A stretch of DNA of 64,000 bases from Amia ocellicauda (lineage: Eukaryota > Chordata > Actinopteri > Amiiformes > Amiidae). Every line of letters starts with the position of its first letter. Positions within the stretch are counted from its first letter, which is position 1. The translations under genes were made by a program, and so were the position numbers. The stretch covers positions 15,358,520-15,422,519 of the forward strand of contig NC_089868.1 of NCBI RefSeq assembly GCF_036373705.1, read 5' to 3'. The notes beneath the pieces were generated by a model that worked only from the letters and a program-made list of their open reading frames with translations, had not been told where the DNA came from and did no database searches. Positions 57,581 through 64,000 of this stretch are shown here, piece after piece.

Positions 57581-58963
57581 TTTTCTCTTCCCTCCTCTTC
57601 CTGGTGTTTAACGTACACAGCCCTGTTGTTCTTTTTTTTCTTTTCTTTTTTTTTTTCTATATATAAACTCTCCTACAATTTGGCATCCAGTGCTGCTTTC
57701 TTGCCTTTGTGCCACGGACAGAAAGCTTTTCACGTTCTCTTTAAGTGGCTGATGAGATTTAAGGAAGAAGGACAATAGGAAGAATGGGGCTCAAGTTACA
57801 TTAGTGGGGAATCGAAGATGACGGGTCTGTTTTTTTGATGGGGAATCTTTTTTATGTATTTGTTTGATAATATTCTTGATAATACAGCCTAGCTTTCATT
57901 ATTTGAAAAGAATGAACAGTATTTTTGGTATCCAGTTTTTCTTCTTCTCAATATCATGCCGATGTCTTGGCCACAGGTTGTAAGTCATACCACAGGGCCG
58001 TACAGCAGCTGTTTAAAGCTCTTTGCCTTTGCTTGCAAGTTTCCTTTCTGTCCAGTCATGGCCCAGGGAGAATGGTTCTCCTGCATACTAATTCAATCAA
58101 ACCACTATTCCAGAATTAGAATTTAGAATAAAAAATCATATTGGCAAAAGAAAACAACAATGCTCTGGAAAATGCCATCAGGAAAATGCATTGTTTTTAC
58201 ATTATAAAAACACATCTACCACTTCTAGTATAACCTATCGAGCAATTGTCTTTCAGATTAAAGAGTGGCGTATGTCAGAATTATACATATAGCTGTGTTT
58301 GTTTTACTCCCTCAGTGTCAGGACTTCAGCCTCTTGTAGGCAGGAATGACTTGTCTTTCAGCCTTATCATAGTCTCATGAGATATCTTTGTGTCTCAGCA
58401 CATCCAGACTGTTTTATATAGGGAGAGGGTATATTATCATTACATTACTTAGCCACTGCGTTTTGTAGGATTCCAGCCCTGGCTCAGTTCAGGCAAGTCT
58501 CACCTCCAATCCAGCTGATGGCTGAACGCCACACACTTACCCTGCATTGGCAATGGTATACGTATTCAGAGTGCTAATTGCAAAACAATACTTTTAAAAC
58601 ATTGCTGCAGTTTCTTTTGTTTGTAAGAAAGTTATATAAAGCAAGAATTACAGGCTGCCATGCAAATGCTAAATCCCCACGGTTTTTTTTCCTAAGAGAA
58701 GGATGAAGCAGGCTGCATCAGCAAGCTCCAGTCTGGTTACTGAGCTTTGTGTTGCATAAATGCTCCTTTTTTCCAACTGACTCTGGGTATAATCCCGACA
58801 TGCACCGTCTGCATTTTTACTGTATTTGTTTAAGCGCATTTGCCGTGTATTTATCTCTTTAATGTAAACCAATTTGGCTATAAGGCTGCAGGGCAGTGTG
58901 TCGTCATTGGGAAGAAAGAAAAGCCCAGACCTGGCAGACGCGCTGGGATTATGCGATGAGTAG

Positions 58964-59001
<38 letters not shown>

Positions 59002-62000
59002 CAAAGGAAAGCTAGTGGAGGAAGGAGCCCTGTCCAGAATGTGTTGCCTTTAATCCACAGAATAGGGAATATAAGCAATGAAAGCCCGGATCACTGAATT
59101 GTCAGAGTCACGGAATCTTAAAATCATTATTAGGCCTTAATCCTGCCGCACACAAGGAGCCGATGCATTGAGCGTCTCCGTCTCTATAGAACAGAGTACT
59201 GCCACTTCAGAGAACACCTGTTTGTATCGTATTTGCACCTGCATCAGCTGTCTATAAATGCCACTCTCCCTGTGCCTCTTATGGGCTTGCATTCCTTCAA
59301 CTCATTGTTTGTTCGGAGTTTCTCTAACCTCACGAACGCAGTAATAGATAGAAAAACGTAACAAATTCTTTAAAACCATCACCATGTTTGCCCTTGCAAT
59401 AGCAGCAATCCCTCCTAGAAAGGACATTTGCTTGTCCCCATTCACTTTTATCACTCGTCAGGTCGGGACGCTTGCTGCGATACGCATTAAGTCTTATGAC
59501 CTTCAATTGGATAGTGTCATTAGCCTACTGTGGCTCCCTTCATTTTGGCTGTCGAGATTACCCCTGAAAGAGAACATTTAGATCGAATCATCCCAGTTGT
59601 GTTGACGGTATAAATGACCAGTGCTGTTGTAATAAGAATTGGAAGACGTGAGTCCCGTGGGGGTGTGACTGTGTTCCACTAGGACATCGAATGCATCTCC
59701 ACGCTGTCATTGAGCCTCATCTGCATCTTGGGTATTTACTTTCTCAACTGTCTGATTGCACTGCCAGTCAGGGAGGGTGAAAGGAATCGTTTTTTTTATC
59801 TGTTTACTATATCACTTATACAGTATTTTAAAGGTTATTCTCAGTATTTGTATATTTCCCCCTTACTGGTATGTAATTCGCAACTATCTGGACCTAACCT
59901 TCCATATTTGTTATTCTCAGTGCACATGTAAACAAGAAATCTTTTTCATGTGATTTATATACACTCCCATTATTGACTTTGTTTTTGAGCCATTACCCAC
60001 AAATATCCCAGGTTGTGAGGTCAGCAAATGGAGAGAATTGAGCGCTGTGTGTCCACTGGCCGATGAGAGAGAGGTGATGGAGATTTGAATTGGGCCGTGT
60101 TTCCACGAGTGTCAGACTAATGCACTGAGACTGATGTCTCCAGTTTGGATGATGGAGTGCGGAGGCTTTGGTTCATCCAGGGAGCCTGAGGGAAACTGAC
60201 GTGGTGCAAACAACGCTGCCAAACGGTTGTGTTGAATGTGAGGGCGGTGAAAACACTTTCTTTTTCTATTTAGACTGAAACCTACTAGACAGGCATTACT
60301 AAATACTTTCTGTTGCATTTTGAAATGCATATCACGAAATAAGGCCCCAGTGCTCTTTGTTACCTTCTGGTAGCAAGTCTGCGTTTATGCAGATGTGGGG
60401 CTTTTGCGCCAAGGTGGCTAAGCTTATTGGATGATTGATTTTTTTTGTCCACCTCTTAAAGCAACAAACAAAAAAGAAAATGCATAAATACAGATGAAAG
60501 AAATGGGCTCTAACTAGATCTCTAACCACTAGAACTAGAGTTTGGTCCCTGACTCCAAACTACAGTTGTGGTACTAGTGTCAGTATCTTTATAATTGAAG
60601 TTAGCCTCTGGTCATAGTCTATTAAGTGCACTCTGCTATAGGCAGTGGACACAGGACACAAGTATTTTACGCTAACACAAAGAATTTAATTTATTTTGGG
60701 AGTCTTTTTTTTTTTTTTCAATGTTGGTTCTGGTGTCTGTTTTGAAACAGTTGCGGCTGAGCAACATTGTGACAGGCGAAGGACGTAAATGAACTCGGGT
60801 ACTGTTCACCTTTGAGTCCATAGGTGTGGATGAAACTGATTAAAATTGACTGGGTTTAAAGTCCTGGAAGTATTGTGTTCCCTCCCAGTATTTCATTTAC
60901 ATAATGAGTTCCTTTGTCGCGTTGGGATGTCTTGGAAGCCGTTCAGTTCTGATGTTATTGCATTAGCACCAGGACGAGTCTCATTGTGCTTGTTCCTCCT
61001 TGTGGTCGAGACGAGCCTCGGACTGGGGTGACAGTGGATTCCAGAGATGCGGGGAACAATGGAGAATAATAGGAGAAGTAAACTTTGAAAACGGTGTACA
61101 GAACTGTCTTCTAATAACATCAGCTTAAATAACACGACGGAGGTTAATTATGGATACACTGACTTCATTTGGGTTGAAACATTCTTTGGGTGCTGAAAAC
61201 CCTTGAAGATCTTTGTTGTCTTTATTGCTAGATTGGTGCGCTCTTGTTACACGAGTGGATTGTTCTGTTTAATCCGTGGCCGTCTCATTATATCACCTGT
61301 TGGGTTTTGTTTAGTTTAGTTTTTTTCTTCCTTTTAGATATGTCTGTGTCACTCAACACTCAACTGCTGCCCGCCACTTCATTTAAATAAAATGTAAATA
61401 ATGTGCATCTCTCCAGGTTTTTAAGGTAGTACTTTATTACGTCACGAATCTTCCACTGGACTTAAAAACTAATTACATTTCAACACATATGTAATTATTG
61501 CGCTGTTAGATATACATGGTGCAGCAGATGAGTCAATTTGATTAGTAATGTATTGAAATGCAAAACTGAACTTCCCGATATCTTTTTTTTCCCTCCTACT
61601 TATACAAATACAAATGAAGGGTGTCATATATTTCAACTTTTTATTTACCTGCATATATACATTGTATTTGCAGTGTAATTCTCGTGTGACTGCAATGGAT
61701 TTGTAGTATGTATATCTGAGCACTGTGCTGATTAAGGAATGGACAGCAGACGGATGATGTGTTTAGTGGGAGAGCTGGGGCCGCACTCCTCTTACCTGGT
61801 GGGATCCGTCTTCTCACTCATTCACATCTGTGGCAAGTGTGAGGTGGACATGTATGAAATAACACAGGGTCAGAGGACTACCATTCATAGATATCTTCGA
61901 ACTGTGCTTTATTGAAGATTTGTCAACATCTCGCTTTAAAACCTACTGAACCAATTGAGGAAAACCTTAATTAATCCCGATCAGTTTCCATCTAAGCTCA

Positions 62001-63460
62001 CACTTTGTGTCACGGCCTTTTGAATTAATCATGGTTACTCTTCTCTATGATAACAGCCACAATGGAAATCGCAAAGCAGACTTTTACACAGACACCCAGA
62101 CTGTATCATGTATATAATTTATCACATCTCCAGTTAAAGTGCAGGCTGATGCCTGCTCAGTATTTTTTTTTTTTTTTCCTTCAGCAAAGCTACTGGCTCA
62201 TCCATTCCCATGATACTTCTCAATCTACGAACAAATGAAACCTTAAGTATCCCATTTTGGTTAACATTTACAGATAAAATGATCTTTTAATTTTTTAATT
62301 GTTATTTACATATAAAATAATATACATTATTTTAAAGGAACAACTCAGAATCCTCAACACAAAGAGACAGAAAAGTCTCTGGCCAGATAACATCATTACT
62401 GGTAAGTTAGGAAGTGCTTTCAAGGGGAATTTCCTGTCCCCACAGGAAGTGCTGCATTCAGTGACCAATCTGGCGTTAGAAATATTACATTAATTGCCTT
62501 CCATTAGGTAGAGTCCCCTCCCACAATCAAAGTGAGACGTAACACCAGGAAATTAAAATGTAGGAGTTTCTGATAATCAGCTTCTTTGTGATGTAATTGT
62601 AACAAAACGCATGGAATTAAATGCTGGAAGGCCCTATTCATCATCTCAGCGACAAAATCAAATTTTCAATTAAACCTGTTGCATGTCAGTGAAGATGCAT
62701 AATTTCAGACTTCTTCAGGAAGGGTGGAGGTGACTGACTGTTTGGTAATCATTCTGTCCAGGACATGAGATTTAAGTGGAACTAAATAATTACACAATAC
62801 TGCTGAAAATGTAATTTTTGCTGCTTTAGGCAAAACCTAATTAATACAAAATCATTCCCTTGTCTTTACATTATTTCCCATTTGAGTAGTTTAATCCTGG
62901 GCATAAAACACATAAATTAGTCACATTTAACTACAGCAAATGTCTAAATATACATGGCTCAGATTCACAATTTACATTTCTAAAGATAACACGTGTATAT
63001 TCAACTTCAACTAACGTCAGAGTCATTGTAATCCACTAAGATCCCCTCCCTTCCCAAAAAAAGGGACACACATACTGATTTTAAGTGTTAAGTACTTTCA
63101 TTACATATGTTGAAGAATCTGGGTTCCTTGACTTTTAGGATTGTAAGCATCTTCTTTCCCCTTAGAACTAATATTTCAATGTAGAAATTAAAAAATAATT
63201 CATATTTTTTTTAACAGTCTTCTTCACAGAAGGCAACACTGACTTCAACACATTGACCAGGGAAATGTGAACAGACAGGGTTAGGCTATTTACAAAGCTG
63301 GAAGGTCCCAGGTGTGAGGGTCCGTGCCTTCAATCTAACAGCACAGATAAAGGAAAGAAGATCATTTTAAAACTGTGTGAAGTTGATCAGGGCCAGCCAG
63401 AGTAGAAGATAGTGAGGTTTGTGTCTCGCCCTCTCCCTTGTGATTGCGGGCTCGGTGATC
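57581..63460. other. Non-coding DNA, no gene seen
   Basis: Mixed AT-rich sequence. The AT microsatellite at 58966 is followed by a complex patch at 59080-59300 with TTAATCC-type (OTX-like) words, and another at 62600-62960 with an ATGCATAATTT word. No tRNA, exon chain or named repeat was recognised. Confidence 0.4.
58966..59000. repeat. (AT)n microsatellite
   Basis: About 17 uninterrupted TA units. Confidence 0.97.
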
Positions 63461-64000
63461 TTCGGGAGTTTTAATCCGTTCTCCTTGTCTATTATAATTG
63501 CCGATGGGTGCAGTTGATTTAAATATGTAATTTTTCATTGGTTTGCTCCCACAATTCCTTTTCCGAACAGGGCTGCATTTCCATCTCTCGCGGTGGTGAT
63601 TAATACTGCTTTTCCCTGATGGGCTCTCAGTGATGTCATCACGCATGAGAAGATTTTTTTTCTTTTCTTCACAAGATCTGCATGCACCGGCAGAATCTGA
63701 TTAGTTGAAATGCAGCCTCGGATTTAAAAGCTTATAGGAATTGATGTCTGAAAGTGTACTTTCTCTGAGTATCTTTAGCATGGATGTCACTCTTCTTAAG
63801 CGTCGAAGCGAAATTGGAAAGCCATTGTTCAGTCCACCACTGAACACGTCAGCTGAGAGCACAAGCGCTGATGAATCACCTCAAACAGGGAACACAAGTA
63901 TTCAGTGTTAAGTGTTAGGTTAGCAGATAAGAGGGTGTGGACTGAGTCCTCGATCCCGTAGCAGTGCTGATATTAGAGACATGGTGGAGAATGGTGCGGA
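63461..64000. other. Candidate conserved non-coding block 3, to window end
   Basis: Complex sequence with TTTAATCCG, GGTGATTAATACTG and GTGATGTCATCACG (palindromic CRE-like) words. A 43-codon open frame from 63780 (MDVTLLKRRSEIGKP) has protein-like composition but no recognised family or splice partner in the window. Its link to DMBX1, expected to the right, is unknown. Confidence 0.3.

Overview
This window is nuclear DNA from a vertebrate, most likely a ray-finned fish. It has introns with GT/AG junctions, AATAAA poly(A) signals and fish-type transposons. Four landmarks follow the order I recall for human 1p33 (UQCRH, NSUN4, FAAH, DMBX1): the last exon of UQCRH, all of NSUN4, all of FAAH, then about 14 kb without genes where DMBX1 would be expected next. 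The CR1-like LINEs and other repeats suggest a non-teleost such as bowfin, gar or sturgeon, but sequence alone does not settle the species.

Layout: 1-0.4 kb, the 3' end of UQCRH. 2.5-7.0 kb and 21.2-26.7 kb, two copies of a segmental duplication. Each copy carries an unrecognised four-exon gene that starts with an N-myristoylation-like signal (MGQKPS) and contains tandem 42-residue repeats. Copy A (six repeats plus a partial one) is open throughout, with a predicted 460 residues. Copy B (two repeats plus a partial one) is broken by an LTR-like insertion exactly at the exon 2 donor and by an 11-bp expansion that brings a stop into exon 4. Between the copies, at 7.2-15.7 kb, lies a decayed minus-strand Ty3/Gypsy element holding nested insertions (a CR1-like LINE, a hAT inside a hAT, and a retroposon). 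At 19.8-20.9 kb are frameshifted exons of a SAMD3-like multicopy fish gene.

27.7-38.0 kb is NSUN4, six exons and 399 residues. Intron 1 holds a CR1-like LINE with an esterase ORF1 and an apparently intact Tc1/mariner element whose transposase has D-E spacing of 36 (DD36E). Intron 5 holds a decayed DD34E Tc1 element with long inverted repeats. 40.8-49.6 kb is FAAH, 15 exons and 587 residues, with the Lys-Ser-Ser triad intact. A truncated relative of the DD34E element lies in its intron 12.

49.6-64 kb has no gene I can support. It has simple repeats and several compositionally complex blocks that are candidates for conserved regulatory DNA of the neighbouring developmental gene. The best candidate for something undescribed is the duplicated repeat gene between UQCRH and NSUN4.
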